Counted from the stretch's first letter, positions 25,820 to 34,737 are shown. The stretch is DNA of 64,000 nt from Halorarius litoreus (GCF_024362405.1 NZ_CP101455.1:62001-126000); one strand, 5' to 3'. The notes: a model not told the origin generated them from the letters alone. Translations and numbers: made by a program.

Positions 25820-28433
25820 CCGAATCTGCCTCCGCTACATCGGGCGTCAATCGTGAGAGCCGCATTGCGTTCCCCGTGACGCCGACAGTCATTCCGGCGT
25901 CGCCCGCAAGGACGGCGAGCCAGATGGGTACGTACCCGAACGGTACTGCCACCGCGAGGCCGGCTTTGACACCGAGACTAGCCCAGATGTTCTGTCGGAT
26001 AACACCGTTGGCATCGTTCGCGAGTTCATAGAGATAGGGGAGTTTCGTCAGGTCGTCCGCCATCAACGCGATATCTGCCGTTTCGAGGGCCGTATCGGTT
26101 CCGGCTGCTCCCATTGCGACGCCGACGGTGGCAGTTGCAAGTGCTGGAGCATCGTTGATACCGTCTCCGACCATCGCTATACCGTCGTACTCCTCGACTA
26201 GATTCTCGATTGCGGTTACCTTGTCCTCTGGCAGGAGTTCGGCTTGGTACTCGTCGACGCCGACCTGCTCGGCGATTGCGCGAGCGGTCCGCTCGTTGTC
26301 GCCCGTTAGCATCACTGTTCGGGAAACGCCGAGTTGCTTGAGTCGCGTGGCGGTTCGCTTCGCTTCCGGGCGGATTTCGTCGGCGACCGCGATGACACCC
26401 TCGATCTCGTCTTCAGTGCCGACGAGGACGACGGTCTTCCCTTCTGCCTGGAGTTCGGGGACGGTCTCTTCCAAGAGGTCGAGACAGTTGTTCCGGTCGC
26501 ACATCTGCCGGGCTGTCTGTGTCACGACGCCACCGTCAGTCGTCGCGTGGACGTGCGAAAGGTCGAACCCCAGCTCCTCGAACAGTCCGGGCTTGCCTGC
26601 GAAATGTGGGGTCCCATCGAGGTCGGCACGAACACCCTTTCCAGTGATGCTCTCGAACTCATCGATCTCGCGCTCGGCGACTCCCCTGCTGCCGGCTTCA
26701 GCGACGATCGCCTCCCCGATAGGATGTTCGCTCCGCTGTTCGAGTCCGCGGGCACACCGAAGGACATCTTCCTCCGAATTCTCGTTCAATGGAACGACAT
26801 CAGTGACGGTGAGTTCACCCTTCGTCAGCGTCCCCGTCTTGTCGAAGGCGACGACGTCGACGGCCCCCATCGCTTCGAGGTGGTTGCCACCCTTGATCAG
26901 GACGCCGTTCTTTGCGGCACTCGTGATACCCGACACCACCGAGACGGGCGTCGAGATGACGAACGCACACGGACAGGCCAGTACCAGCAGCGTGAGGCCG
27001 TAGACGACGGCCGTGGACCAGGTCGTGCCGAGGATGAATGGGCTTCCCACCGTTGTCAGGACGGCGAAGGCGACGACGACTGGCGTGTAGTACGTCGAGA
27101 AGCGTTCGACGAACTGCTCACGCTCGGTCTTGTTTGCCTGGGCGTCCTCGACCATCTCGACGATACGCGAGAGTGTGTTATCACCAGCTTCAGAGGTAAC
27201 TTCGACTTCGAGATACCCTTCCTCGTTAATCGTGCCGGCGTACACCTCGTCGCCCGTCGTCTTGTCGACGGGGACGCTTTCACCCGTAATCGGAGCCTGG
27301 TTGACGGCGCTTTCACCGTCGACGACGGTTCCGTCCATCGGAATCTTCTCTCCGGGCTTTACAACAACGATGTCTCCGACTGCGACCTCGTCGACGGGAA
27401 CCGTCTCTGTCTCACCGTTCCGGTTGACGGTCGCCTCATCCGGTGAGAGGTCCATTAGCTCTCGGAGCGAGTTCCGGGCGCGATCCATCGAATAGCGCTC
27501 GAGGAGTTCGGCGACGCTGAACAGGAACGCGAGGGTGGCAGCCTCGAAGTAGAGCGCCTCTCCGAAGACGAGGCTCGCAACGAGTGCGCCGAGGATTGCC
27601 ACCGACATCAAGAAGTCGATGTCGAGGTTCATGTTCCGCGCCGAGTAGTAGCCGTTGCGAAGGATTTCCTGGCCGCCGGTGGCTACGGCAACGAGGAACA
27701 GTCCGTCGGCAACGAGTAGCTCCCCACCGAGAAGCGTTGCAATCTGTGTATTCTGCCCGGTCAGGAAGAACTCGAAGAGTAAGCCGAGCGCGACGAACCC
27801 ACCGCTAATCCACGTCTTGAGTGCTCGCGGACTCGTCCAGATACTCTCACGATCCTCAGTCGGTTCCTGCTGTTCTGATTCGTCGCTCGACGTGTCTGTT
27901 ACCTCGTACCCAGCGCTTTCGATTGCATCGATGACATCGGCTTCTCCAGCCCTCGAAGAATCGTACGTGACGGCGACGGTTCCGGTCGTCGGCTGTGTTT
28001 CGTACGTTATGACTCCACCGACCCTGTCAAGAGCATTTTCGACTTTGCCTGCACAGGAAGGGCAATCCATCTCTGGCACCGTGAACTTGGAGGTCACCTC
28101 GCTAGTGTCCTCCACGGTGTACCCAGCCTTTTCAATCCGATCGGCTATCGCGATGGCACTCGTTTGCTCGCGGCTGTAGGAGACTGTCAGCGTCCCCGTC
28201 GTCACTTGTGGGTCAATGCTATTGATCCCGTCCAGTTTTTCGACGCTGTTTTCGACCTTTCCTGCACAGGACGGGCAGTCCATCTCCGGGACCGAGAACT
28301 GTGCAACGTCCCCTCGGTCTATGGGTGAAGAGCTGTCGTCGACGCCCCGTTCTACGTGTTGAGCGTGCTCGTGGGTGTGATCAGGTGGTTCACCACTTCT
28401 GTCGTGGGAATCGTCGTTGGGTGAGGTCATCAC
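25812..28433 (-). CDS. Zn/Cd/Pb-type P1B ATPase with two HMA domains
   Basis: An 873-residue efflux ATPase resembling ZntA/CadA. The N-terminus is His-rich (DHTHEHAQH), then two HMA domains each with PEMDCPSCAGKVEN (Cys near 53/56 and 124/127). The transport motif CPC is intact (ACPCAFVIST, near 486), followed by DKTGT (near 528), a SEHP motif and GDGINDAP. The last helices carry Lys and Asp in SLGVKAGLAV and LAGDAGMTVG, diagnostic of the divalent P1B-2 class. A Cys-containing insertion (MCDRNNCLDLLEE) sits in the nucleotide-binding domain. First gene of a four-gene efflux operon. A 15-bp palindrome lies upstream. Confidence 0.93.
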   Translation of the reverse strand: MMTSPNDDSHDRSGEPPDHTHEHAQHVERGVDDSSSPIDRGDVAQFSVPEMDCPSCAGKVENSVEKLDGINSIDPQVTTGTLTVSYSREQTSAIAIADRIEKAGYTVEDTSEVTSKFTVPEMDCPSCAGKVENALDRVGGVITYETQPTTGTVAVTYDSSRAGEADVIDAIESAGYEVTDTSSDESEQQEPTEDRESIWTSPRALKTWISGGFVALGLLFEFFLTGQNTQIATLLGGELLVADGLFLVAVATGGQEILRNGYYSARNMNLDIDFLMSVAILGALVASLVFGEALYFEAATLAFLFSVAELLERYSMDRARNSLRELMDLSPDEATVNRNGETETVPVDEVAVGDIVVVKPGEKIPMDGTVVDGESAVNQAPITGESVPVDKTTGDEVYAGTINEEGYLEVEVTSEAGDNTLSRIVEMVEDAQANKTEREQFVERFSTYYTPVVVAFAVLTTVGSPFILGTTWSTAVVYGLTLLVLACPCAFVISTPVSVVSGITSAAKNGVLIKGGNHLEAMGAVDVVAFDKTGTLTKGELTVTDVVPLNENSEEDVLRCARGLEQRSEHPIGEAIVAEAGSRGVAEREIDEFESITGKGVRADLDGTPHFAGKPGLFEELGFDLSHVHATTDGGVVTQTARQMCDRNNCLDLLEETVPELQAEGKTVVLVGTEDEIEGVIAVADEIRPEAKRTATRLKQLGVSRTVMLTGDNERTARAIAEQVGVDEYQAELLPEDKVTAIENLVEEYDGIAMVGDGINDAPALATATVGVAMGAAGTDTALETADIALMADDLTKLPYLYELANDANGVIRQNIWASLGVKAGLAVAVPFGYVPIWLAVLAGDAGMTVGVTGNAMRLSRLTPDVAEADSDA

Positions 28434-28515
28434 TCGCCACTAGCCACTACATATTTATTAAATCAGCTGCTATAAAACGCCCACTTTCTACCAAGGACTA
28501 ATAAATAACCTGAAT

Positions 28516-28530
28516 TGAGTTATTAACTCA
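28516..28530. promoter_or_regulatory. 15-bp palindrome upstream of the Zn/Cd efflux operon
   Basis: TGAGTTA-T-TAACTCA is a perfect palindrome about 85 bases upstream of the ATPase start (28433). Between it and the gene lie TATA-like elements (ttttatag, ttaataaatatg on the minus strand). It is a candidate site for a metal-responsive regulator. Confidence 0.4.
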
Positions 28531-28556
28531 TCGTTTGCCTCATCTCAAACACAGAC

Positions 28557-28745
28557 TTAGATACTGTTTGCTCGATACTCACCGTGTTTGATCCCGAGGA
28601 GGAGCGTAAGGACTCCAAACACGATGAGGCCGACGCTTACCATCATGACTGTACTGGTGCTCATTGGACTCATCATCGTCCCACCAATTATGATGGCGAG
28701 CAGGGCTACGAACGCTATCACCGTATTCGTTGTATCGAATTCCAT
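28557..28745 (-). CDS. Small membrane protein, two transmembrane segments
   Basis: A 62-residue protein: two hydrophobic helices with a Met-rich turn (GGTMMSPMSTSTVMMVS) and the ending LGIKHGEYRA, which I recognise from small haloarchaeal two-helix proteins of unknown function. It lies upstream of the efflux operon on the same strand, with a 123-base gap containing the palindrome, so it is probably a separate transcript. Confidence 0.65.
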   Translation of the reverse strand: MEFDTTNTVIAFVALLAIIIGGTMMSPMSTSTVMMVSVGLIVFGVLTLLLGIKHGEYRANSI

Positions 28746-28962
28746 CTCTATTCGACTACTGTCGCTTAGTCAGATGTTATTTCCGATATCCCGGCCGTCG
28801 GGGGGCGAGCGCCGGGCAACAACGTGTGGGGCGGCCCGGACAGAACGACGACGCACGTCCAAGGGCTGTTGTCCAGTCCCCCGGAAATGAGGTCGCGGTG
28901 CAGATGTAGTCCGTCCGCACACCCGCTCAACAGTTAAAATCCGAACCACCCTTTCTAGACCA

Positions 28963-30072
28963 ATGACGCCCATCCCTCGCCGGCGCTTCCTCGCCGTTGC
29001 CGGCCTGGCGGCCGTAGCCGGCTGTAGTAGCCGGACTCCGGCCTCGGGACAGGGTTCGACGCCGACGCCGACGGACACCACCGGCACGGTGCCCCCAGCC
29101 GGCGACGCGTCAGTACCGACCGCAGACGAGCGGCTGCCACTCCCCACGTCGCCGGCGAAGCTCCGGGAGGCGGCACGCTCCGGGGGGCCGCCCAAGGACG
29201 GTATCCCTTCGATCGACGACCCGAAATTCGTCGCCGCGGCCGACGCGACCTATCTTGATCCGGGGGACCCGGTGTTCGGTGTCGTCAGCGACGGCGTCGT
29301 GAAGGCGTACCCGCAAAAGATCCTTGTCTGGCACGAGATCGTGAACGACAATCTGGCTGACAGACCGGTGAGCGTCACCTACTGCCCGCTCACGGGAACC
29401 GTCCAGGGCTTCGAGCGCGGCACTACGACGTTCGGGGTCTCGGGTCGCCTAATCAACAACAACCTCGTTATGTACGACCGCGCGACTGAGACATGGTGGC
29501 CACAGATTCTCGCCACCGCGATCCCGGGGCCATGGAACGACGACCCCGAGATCAAGTCGCTGCAGGAGTTCCGCCTCATCTGGACGACTTGGAAGCGCTG
29601 GCGGGCCCAGCACCCCCAGACGCAGGTGCTCTCGACTGACACCGGCTTCGCGAAGAACTACAACCGCGATCCGTACGGGACGTACAATCCGCGGGCAGGT
29701 TACTACGACAACGACAACCTGCTGTTTCCAGCCTTCAACCCCGACTCTCGGTACGAGCGCAAGACAGTCGTGATGGGTGCCCGTACCCCGAATGGCGCGG
29801 TCGCGTTCCTGAAACGCGCGCTCCGGGCGAACAAGCTCATGACGGGAACCATCGGTGACATGCCGGTGCTGGCCGTCCACGACAGCCGGTTCGACACGGG
29901 GTACATCTACCTAAACCCCGAGGAAGCGGCGTTCGAGATGGAGAACGGTATGGTCGCTGGGCCCGATGGAACGCATACGCCGGACGCACTGCCGCTCGAC
30001 CGAATCCACACGTTCGACGCAATGTGGTTCGCGTGGGCGGGCTACTACCCAGAGACGACCGTTTATGACTAA
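28963..30072 (+). CDS. DUF3179-family lipoprotein
   Basis: A 369-residue exported protein. MTPIPRRRFLAVAGLAAVAGCSS is a Tat-type lipoprotein signal. The mature domain contains the DUF3179 hallmarks: VVKAYPQKILVWHEIVND, SVTYCPLTGTVQGFER and FGVSGRLINNNLVMYDR, with a conserved Cys in the CPLTG motif. Biochemical function is not established. Its end overlaps the following membrane protein start by 8 bases, so the two are coupled. Confidence 0.85.
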   Translation: MTPIPRRRFLAVAGLAAVAGCSSRTPASGQGSTPTPTDTTGTVPPAGDASVPTADERLPLPTSPAKLREAARSGGPPKDGIPSIDDPKFVAAADATYLDPGDPVFGVVSDGVVKAYPQKILVWHEIVNDNLADRPVSVTYCPLTGTVQGFERGTTTFGVSGRLINNNLVMYDRATETWWPQILATAIPGPWNDDPEIKSLQEFRLIWTTWKRWRAQHPQTQVLSTDTGFAKNYNRDPYGTYNPRAGYYDNDNLLFPAFNPDSRYERKTVVMGARTPNGAVAFLKRALRANKLMTGTIGDMPVLAVHDSRFDTGYIYLNPEEAAFEMENGMVAGPDGTHTPDALPLDRIHTFDAMWFAWAGYYPETTVYD

Positions 30073-30673
30073 CCAGTCCTCGATCACAGGGCTCCAGGCG
30101 GCCGTCGCGCGGACTCGCGCTGCCACGTCGCTGACGCTTCGTCGCCGCGAACCTCGGGCCGTGTTCATCGGCGTCACAAGTGGCTATCTCCTCGTGTACC
30201 TCTGGGTTATCGGGCATCTCGCTCCGGGGTTGGGTGGCTACGGCGTGACCGTCGTTGCGGACCCACTCGCCAAACTCCTCCGGCCCGAACTCGGCCCGTT
30301 TATGTTCACGTCTGTGGCGCGCGTGCAGCTTGGCCCCCTGACGTATCTCGCCTCGTTCAACACCGTCGTCGGGCTCGGTATCTCGGTGCTGGTCGGGCTG
30401 AACCTGGCGCTGACGTACCTCGCGTGGACCCAACCGAAGGCCTGTGGAATCGGCGAGTCGTCGAGCGGGCTCTTGGCGGGTCTCCCAGCGCTGCTCTCGG
30501 GAACGGCATGTTGCGGGCCAGTGCTACTCCTCGTGGTGGGCATCCAGGCCTCAGGCGTCCTCATCACGGCCTTCCAGTTCCTGCTGCCCGTCGCCGCACT
30601 CGTGCTGGTCGGGAGTCTCATTCTCGTCGGCAGGCAGATCACCCCCAGCAGTGTGAGTCATCCACCGCGCTAG
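30065..30673 (+). CDS. Membrane protein with a TACCGP Cys motif
   Basis: A 202-residue protein from the ATG at 30065 with about five hydrophobic helices. The segment LPALLSGTACCGPVLLLVVGIQ resembles GTCTCGCCGP of the protein at 3554-4750. The paired Cys at a helix end could bind metal or form a redox pair; that is speculative. It is translationally coupled to the DUF3179 lipoprotein. Confidence 0.7.
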   Translation: MTNQSSITGLQAAVARTRAATSLTLRRREPRAVFIGVTSGYLLVYLWVIGHLAPGLGGYGVTVVADPLAKLLRPELGPFMFTSVARVQLGPLTYLASFNTVVGLGISVLVGLNLALTYLAWTQPKACGIGESSSGLLAGLPALLSGTACCGPVLLLVVGIQASGVLITAFQFLLPVAALVLVGSLILVGRQITPSSVSHPPR

Positions 30674-30752
30674 GGAGTTCGCAGAACGGGTCTCTATCGA
30701 CTGTAACGAGTTTGCGGGTGTTTCCCGCGGGGAGGAGAACTTGATTGTTCGA

Positions 30753-31175
30753 TTACTTCACTCGAACTGTTCCGACCATCCCCGAACTCTCGTGTGGGAT
30801 ACAGAAGTATCCGTACGTTCCCGGGTGATCGAACGTGTGCTCGTAGTTCTCGCCCGGAGCGATGAGTCCGTCGGCGACTCGATTCCTCGCCGCACGCTCT
30901 GACTCGAAGCCACCACTTGCGAAGTACGCAACTTCGTCTGGAATCTCGTCTTCATACGCTGTGACCGTGTGGTCGATGTCGCTCTCGTTCGTCCACGTTA
31001 CCGTCTCACCAGGTTCGATCGTCGCGGTCTTCGGCTCAAACGTGAGGTCGCCGGGCATCGTGACGGTCTGGGCCGACGATGACTGTCCACCTAGACACCC
31101 GGCGGTGGTTAGAGTCGCTAGGGTCGCGGTGCTGAGTCGCAATATCGATCGTCGATTGTAGAACTTCGAGACCAT
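30753..31175 (-). CDS. Halocyanin-like blue copper lipoprotein
   Basis: A 140-residue exported protein from the ATG at 31175. The Arg-Arg signal (NRRSILRLSTATLATL) ends at a lipobox Cys in TAGCLGG. The plastocyanin domain has ligands His (IDHTVTAY), Cys (YFCIPHE), His and Met (SGMVGTVRVK). It is the last gene of the multicopper oxidase - ZIP - halocyanin operon, 25 bases after the ZIP gene, so it may supply or accept electrons for the oxidase. Confidence 0.88.
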   Translation of the reverse strand: MVSKFYNRRSILRLSTATLATLTTAGCLGGQSSSAQTVTMPGDLTFEPKTATIEPGETVTWTNESDIDHTVTAYEDEIPDEVAYFASGGFESERAARNRVADGLIAPGENYEHTFDHPGTYGYFCIPHESSGMVGTVRVK

Positions 31176-31200
31176 TGTAACGAAAACGAGTGTTATCCTA

Positions 31201-32451
31201 TTAGAGGACAACGAAGAGATCGGTCACGTACATGATGGCGAGGCCGAACAGGAACGCGAGCAGGTTCGTCGCGCTCGCCACGCGACCGCCGGCATCGCGA
31301 ACCATTCGCGCGATCTCCCAGTTGACCTGCAGGATTGCGCCAACCCCGATCGCGAGGAAGAAGGCCCCGATCGTCGGCGAGTATGCAAGACTACCGATCC
31401 AGCCCCCGAGGATGACGGGTGCGCCGGCGATCACCCCGAGTGCGGCGAAGTGCTTGAGCGACGGGCGTTCCCCGCGGGCGACCGGCGCGACGACAGCCGG
31501 ACCTTCCGTCACGTTGTGGAGCATGAACCCGATCACGAGGAATGCACCGAGCGAGACGCGCCCGAGTGCGAACGAACTCCCGATAGCAAGTCCTTCCGCG
31601 AGGTTGTGCAAGCCGATTCCTATCGCGACCAGATAGGCGATCCAGAGACCGCTACTCGCACGACTATCACCAGCGGCGACACGGCCCTCACGCCACGCAC
31701 TGATCGCCTGTACGAGTAATAGTGCGCCGAATATCCCGAAGACGACCAAGAGGTTGCCCTCGTATGCGCCTGGAATCCTCTCGGCGAGCTCGAACGCCTC
31801 AAACCCGGCGTCGAACGCCAAGAAGCCCAGTACGCCGGCCGCAAACAGGAGCACGGCGTGCAGCCACCGATCGCTCATCGTCTTGATGTAGGGGAACCAC
31901 AGCATCCCTAATGCGACTGGGATCACGCCCACGAACAGCCCGATGACTGCAAGCGTCCCGAGCAGCCCGAGGCTAAACCCGGGTGATTGACTCGGCGCGA
32001 CGATCGTATTGTGGAACGTTGCTCCATCAGATAGTACGAGGGTGACTCCGAGGTCCCACCCCGGATTCCAGTGATACGGAATCACGATCTGTGCGCTTTC
32101 CATCGGGGCGAGCGTTTGGTCACCACCAGCTCCTTCGACTCGGAAATCCCAGTAGGCCTCGTCGACGAGAACCTGTGATATCGTCACAGATTCGGGCCCG
32201 TTGTTCGTCACGTGCAAGACGACTGTTTCGTCGCTCGGAAGGGTCGTATGTGTGATCGTCACGTCGGGAAGCGGTGTGCCGCTCTGAACTCCGGCGAGCG
32301 GGGACGTGAACGCGAACACGCCCAAAACGAGTACGAGCAACACAATCGGGAGTAACGCGCTGACCCATCGCGGAAGCCCGAGCGGTTGTGTGATCTCTTC
32401 GTCAGCCGTTACACCACCGTCCGTCGTCGTGTCTTGTGTCTTATCCGCCAT
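31201..32451 (-). CDS. ZIP-family metal transporter with an extracytoplasmic N-terminal domain
   Basis: A 416-residue protein. A first helix (SALLPIVLLVLVLGVFAF) is followed by about 100 residues of predicted beta-rich outside domain (TLPSDETVVLHVTNNGPESVTISQVLV...), then a ZIP core with about eight helices. ZIP metal-binding motifs are HNLAEGLAIGSSFALG in TM4 and HNVTEGPAVV in TM5. ZIP proteins import Zn, Fe or Mn. The outer domain is not usual for the family. It lies one base after the multicopper oxidase gene and shares its SirR-type control. Confidence 0.88.
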   Translation of the reverse strand: MADKTQDTTTDGGVTADEEITQPLGLPRWVSALLPIVLLVLVLGVFAFTSPLAGVQSGTPLPDVTITHTTLPSDETVVLHVTNNGPESVTISQVLVDEAYWDFRVEGAGGDQTLAPMESAQIVIPYHWNPGWDLGVTLVLSDGATFHNTIVAPSQSPGFSLGLLGTLAVIGLFVGVIPVALGMLWFPYIKTMSDRWLHAVLLFAAGVLGFLAFDAGFEAFELAERIPGAYEGNLLVVFGIFGALLLVQAISAWREGRVAAGDSRASSGLWIAYLVAIGIGLHNLAEGLAIGSSFALGRVSLGAFLVIGFMLHNVTEGPAVVAPVARGERPSLKHFAALGVIAGAPVILGGWIGSLAYSPTIGAFFLAIGVGAILQVNWEIARMVRDAGGRVASATNLLAFLFGLAIMYVTDLFVVL

Positions 32452-32452
32452 A

Positions 32453-33712
32453 TTAGACCACCTCGAAGAAGCTCATCCAGCCGAGTTCGGCGAACTCCGA
32501 CTGATGCGCGTGGAACATGTACAGCCCGGGCTCGTGGTCCGAGTAGTCGATCTCGATGATTCCGCGCTGGGCTTGACACTGCATGATCGTGTCCACGGTC
32601 TTATTCGTCGGCGTCAGCGTCGTCCCGTGGTCGTAGTAGTCGAAGAATTGCGAATGCGTGTGGAACGAGTTGATGAGGTCGAACTCCGTTGCATTGGAGA
32701 GGTATACGCGCTGGCGTTGGTCCTTGTCGATCTGGATGGGACGTTTCGTCTCGCCCGCCGTCCAGTTGCCCTCACCGTCGGTGTCACCAACTCCATATCC
32801 GAACGCCCGCGTGTTCGCCGCATAGACCTCGTTACCGCCATCGAAGTTGGTATCGAACGAGTTCATCACCATCACCATCTCGTTGACGGCGTCGTTTTCA
32901 GCGTACTCGTGATTCCGGCTCTTCGCCTCTTCGACGAGCTGCTCTCGGAAGTCGTCGGTAATCGGGCCCGGGTAATTGACGTACTCGCGTGGATTCTCCC
33001 TGACGCGTTCGGGGTCCGGATCGACGATGATCGTGCCATAGAGTCCGCGGTGGATGTGCTCTTTCAGCGGGAGCGAGTGGCAGTGATAGAAGTGCGTGCC
33101 GGCGGGTTGGGCGAGCCATTCGTACGTGAATGACTCACCCGTATCGAGAACGCCAGGCCCGTTTTGTGGAATCCCGTCCATTCGCGGGTTGAGGTTCTTC
33201 AGGTGTGGATGGATCGTGTGCGCGTGTCGTCCCAGGTTCGTGAACTTCACGCGGATGAGGTCGCCCTCGACGGCACGGATCGTCGGGCCCGGTACCTGGC
33301 CGTTGTACGCCCACGCCGAGAACTCGACGCCCGGCGCAATCGTGATCGTCGTGTCGACGGCAGTGAACTCGAATTCCCGTACGGTTTGGCCGTCCTCTTC
33401 GTAGACCTGTTGGGGAACGTTATCCTGTCCGCTCTCTCCGGTATTGAACGCAGTGAGGAATTCGTGGGGGTCAAAATCCAAATCCCGGTATTCGCCCACT
33501 GCACCGAAGTTACCGTGTTCACCCTCATCGTCGTGATCGGACGAGGCAGCTGCTCGGGAGCTCCCGAGTCCGACTGCTGCACTGCCTGCAACACCGAGCC
33601 CGCCGAGGACCGTGCGGCGACTGACACTCGTTTCACCAGTGAGTGATTCGACCAGTCGCTCTTCAAGTCGTTTTGTGACGTCTGCTGCGCTACTGTAATC
33701 TATCGATGGCAT
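32453..33712 (-). CDS. Two-domain multicopper oxidase (laccase-like), Tat-exported
   Basis: A 419-residue enzyme with a late Tat motif (SVSRRTVLGGLGVAG). Four copper motifs are visible: HAHTIHPH (near 165-170), HFYHCHSLPLKEHIHRG (near 211), NSFHTHSQFF (near 350) and MFHAHQSE (near 400). The only Cys ligand is in the first-domain HCH motif, so the type-1 copper should be in domain 1. The second-domain HAH motif has no Cys. Laccase-like oxidation of phenols or metals, or a nitrite-reductase-like ancestor, is possible. An AGGAGG-like ribosome site precedes the ATG. Two TTAG-N-CTAA boxes sit in the promoter, suggesting SirR control. Confidence 0.88.
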   Translation of the reverse strand: MPSIDYSSAADVTKRLEERLVESLTGETSVSRRTVLGGLGVAGSAAVGLGSSRAAASSDHDDEGEHGNFGAVGEYRDLDFDPHEFLTAFNTGESGQDNVPQQVYEEDGQTVREFEFTAVDTTITIAPGVEFSAWAYNGQVPGPTIRAVEGDLIRVKFTNLGRHAHTIHPHLKNLNPRMDGIPQNGPGVLDTGESFTYEWLAQPAGTHFYHCHSLPLKEHIHRGLYGTIIVDPDPERVRENPREYVNYPGPITDDFREQLVEEAKSRNHEYAENDAVNEMVMVMNSFDTNFDGGNEVYAANTRAFGYGVGDTDGEGNWTAGETKRPIQIDKDQRQRVYLSNATEFDLINSFHTHSQFFDYYDHGTTLTPTNKTVDTIMQCQAQRGIIEIDYSDHEPGLYMFHAHQSEFAELGWMSFFEVV

Positions 33713-33777
33713 GATTTCCTCCGCTGGTCAGGCCTTCGCATACCCATACACACTCATTGTCCCACCCAATACATAAA

Positions 33778-33808
33778 TTAGACGCATCTAAAATTAGATT
33801 GTGTCTAA
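33778..33808. promoter_or_regulatory. Tandem DtxR/SirR-type operators upstream of the multicopper oxidase operon
   Basis: Two adjacent dyads: TTAGACGCATCTAA (33778-33791) and TTAGATTGTGTCTAA (33794-33808). Both have TTAG/CTAA half-sites like DtxR-family operators. On the minus strand they lie just upstream of tttatgtat, a likely TATA box, about 65 to 95 bases before the ATG at 33712. Confidence 0.7.
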
Positions 33809-33840
33809 ACTAATGGCCTCGCTACTGGAGACTCATCAGT

Positions 33841-34518
33841 TTAGTTTGAAGACCCCGCGAGCGTTTGAGCGGTTATGGATCGGGCCACTTCCTCTGGGAG
33901 TGCAACTCGTTCGTCGGTGCCATCGGGAACAAGCGTCACCATCCCAAATGAGGTGGTCTCAACAATTTCGACTACAGTTGTTGGGGTAATCTCGTGTTCA
34001 GACAGGTACCGGAGTAGATCTGGGTCATTGTCTGGCACCCGTTCGATTCGAACCTTGTCGCCGACCTGCTGATCAGCGAGTGTTTCACCGGATTGTAACG
34101 GTGAAACGTCCAGGTCCGCTGTGGGAATCGGGTCGCCATGCGGGTCAACTGCCGGATTCCCTAACTGCTCTGCAATTCTATCAGCGAATTGATTGCTGAT
34201 ATGGTGTTCGAGGCGATCTGCTTCGTCGTGTACTTCGGCCCAATCATACTCGAGGCGCTCCGTCAGGTATCGTTCTAAGAGCCGATGATGGCGAATAATT
34301 TCGAGAGCAATAGGAATTCCAGTGTCTGTGAGTACAACGCCCTTGTAAGGTTCGTAATGAACAAAATCGCGCTCGGCCAATTTTTTCACCATACTGGTGA
34401 CTGAGGGTTGTTCTACGTCCATATGCTCAGCGAGTGTCGAGGTCCGCACCCGTTCATCCGTTTCGTCTTGGAGGTAATAGATCGCTTTGAGATAGTCCTC
34501 CATGATGGCGCTCAGCAT
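33841..34518 (-). CDS. sirR: DtxR/SirR-family metal-dependent transcriptional regulator
   Basis: A 225-residue protein from the ATG at 34518 (MLSAIMEDYLKAIYYLQDE). Winged-helix DNA-binding part: TSTLAEHMDVEQPSVTSMVKKLAERDFVHYEPYKG; metal-binding/dimer part: RHHRLLERYLTE...EVHDEADRLEHHIS with the expected His and Glu ligands; C-terminal SH3-like FeoA domain (VRIERVPDNDPDLLRYLSEHEI). Family members bind Mn(II) or Fe(II) and repress metal uptake genes. A TTAG-N6-CTAA box between its TATA and start suggests autoregulation. Confidence 0.92.
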   Translation of the reverse strand: MLSAIMEDYLKAIYYLQDETDERVRTSTLAEHMDVEQPSVTSMVKKLAERDFVHYEPYKGVVLTDTGIPIALEIIRHHRLLERYLTERLEYDWAEVHDEADRLEHHISNQFADRIAEQLGNPAVDPHGDPIPTADLDVSPLQSGETLADQQVGDKVRIERVPDNDPDLLRYLSEHEITPTTVVEIVETTSFGMVTLVPDGTDERVALPEEVARSITAQTLAGSSN

Positions 34519-34528
34519 TAGAGCGAAA

Positions 34529-34550
34529 TTAGATGGGGCTAAGTTTATAG
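34529..34550 (-). promoter_or_regulatory. sirR promoter: TATA box and overlapping DtxR-type operator
   Basis: TTAGATGGGGCTAA (34529-34542, plus-strand reading) has the same TTAG-N6-CTAA form as the boxes at 33778. On the minus strand it follows the TATA-like ctataaact (34542-34550), which is about 28 bases from the ATG, implying a leaderless or nearly leaderless transcript with the operator over the start site. Confidence 0.65.
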
Positions 34551-34737
34551 TTTGCCACGGGGTGGTTTCTGATGTTGCCAGCTGTGGGCGTGATTCTGAG
34601 ATGGGTCCGGTTATCGCAACGGTCAACACTGGCACATTGATTTTCCGTATCTTCCTGTTGTGTAACTCACTGACGCTCAAAATGGCAAATCGAAAATTCG
34701 AACCTTTATAATATAGACGAGAGAAGTCAGCGATGGA

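Noticed and set aside
26334..27446. Plus-strand 370-codon frame opposite the Zn/Cd ATPase
   Set aside because: It is antisense to conserved P1B motifs, and its composition matches a shadow of high-GC codon bias.
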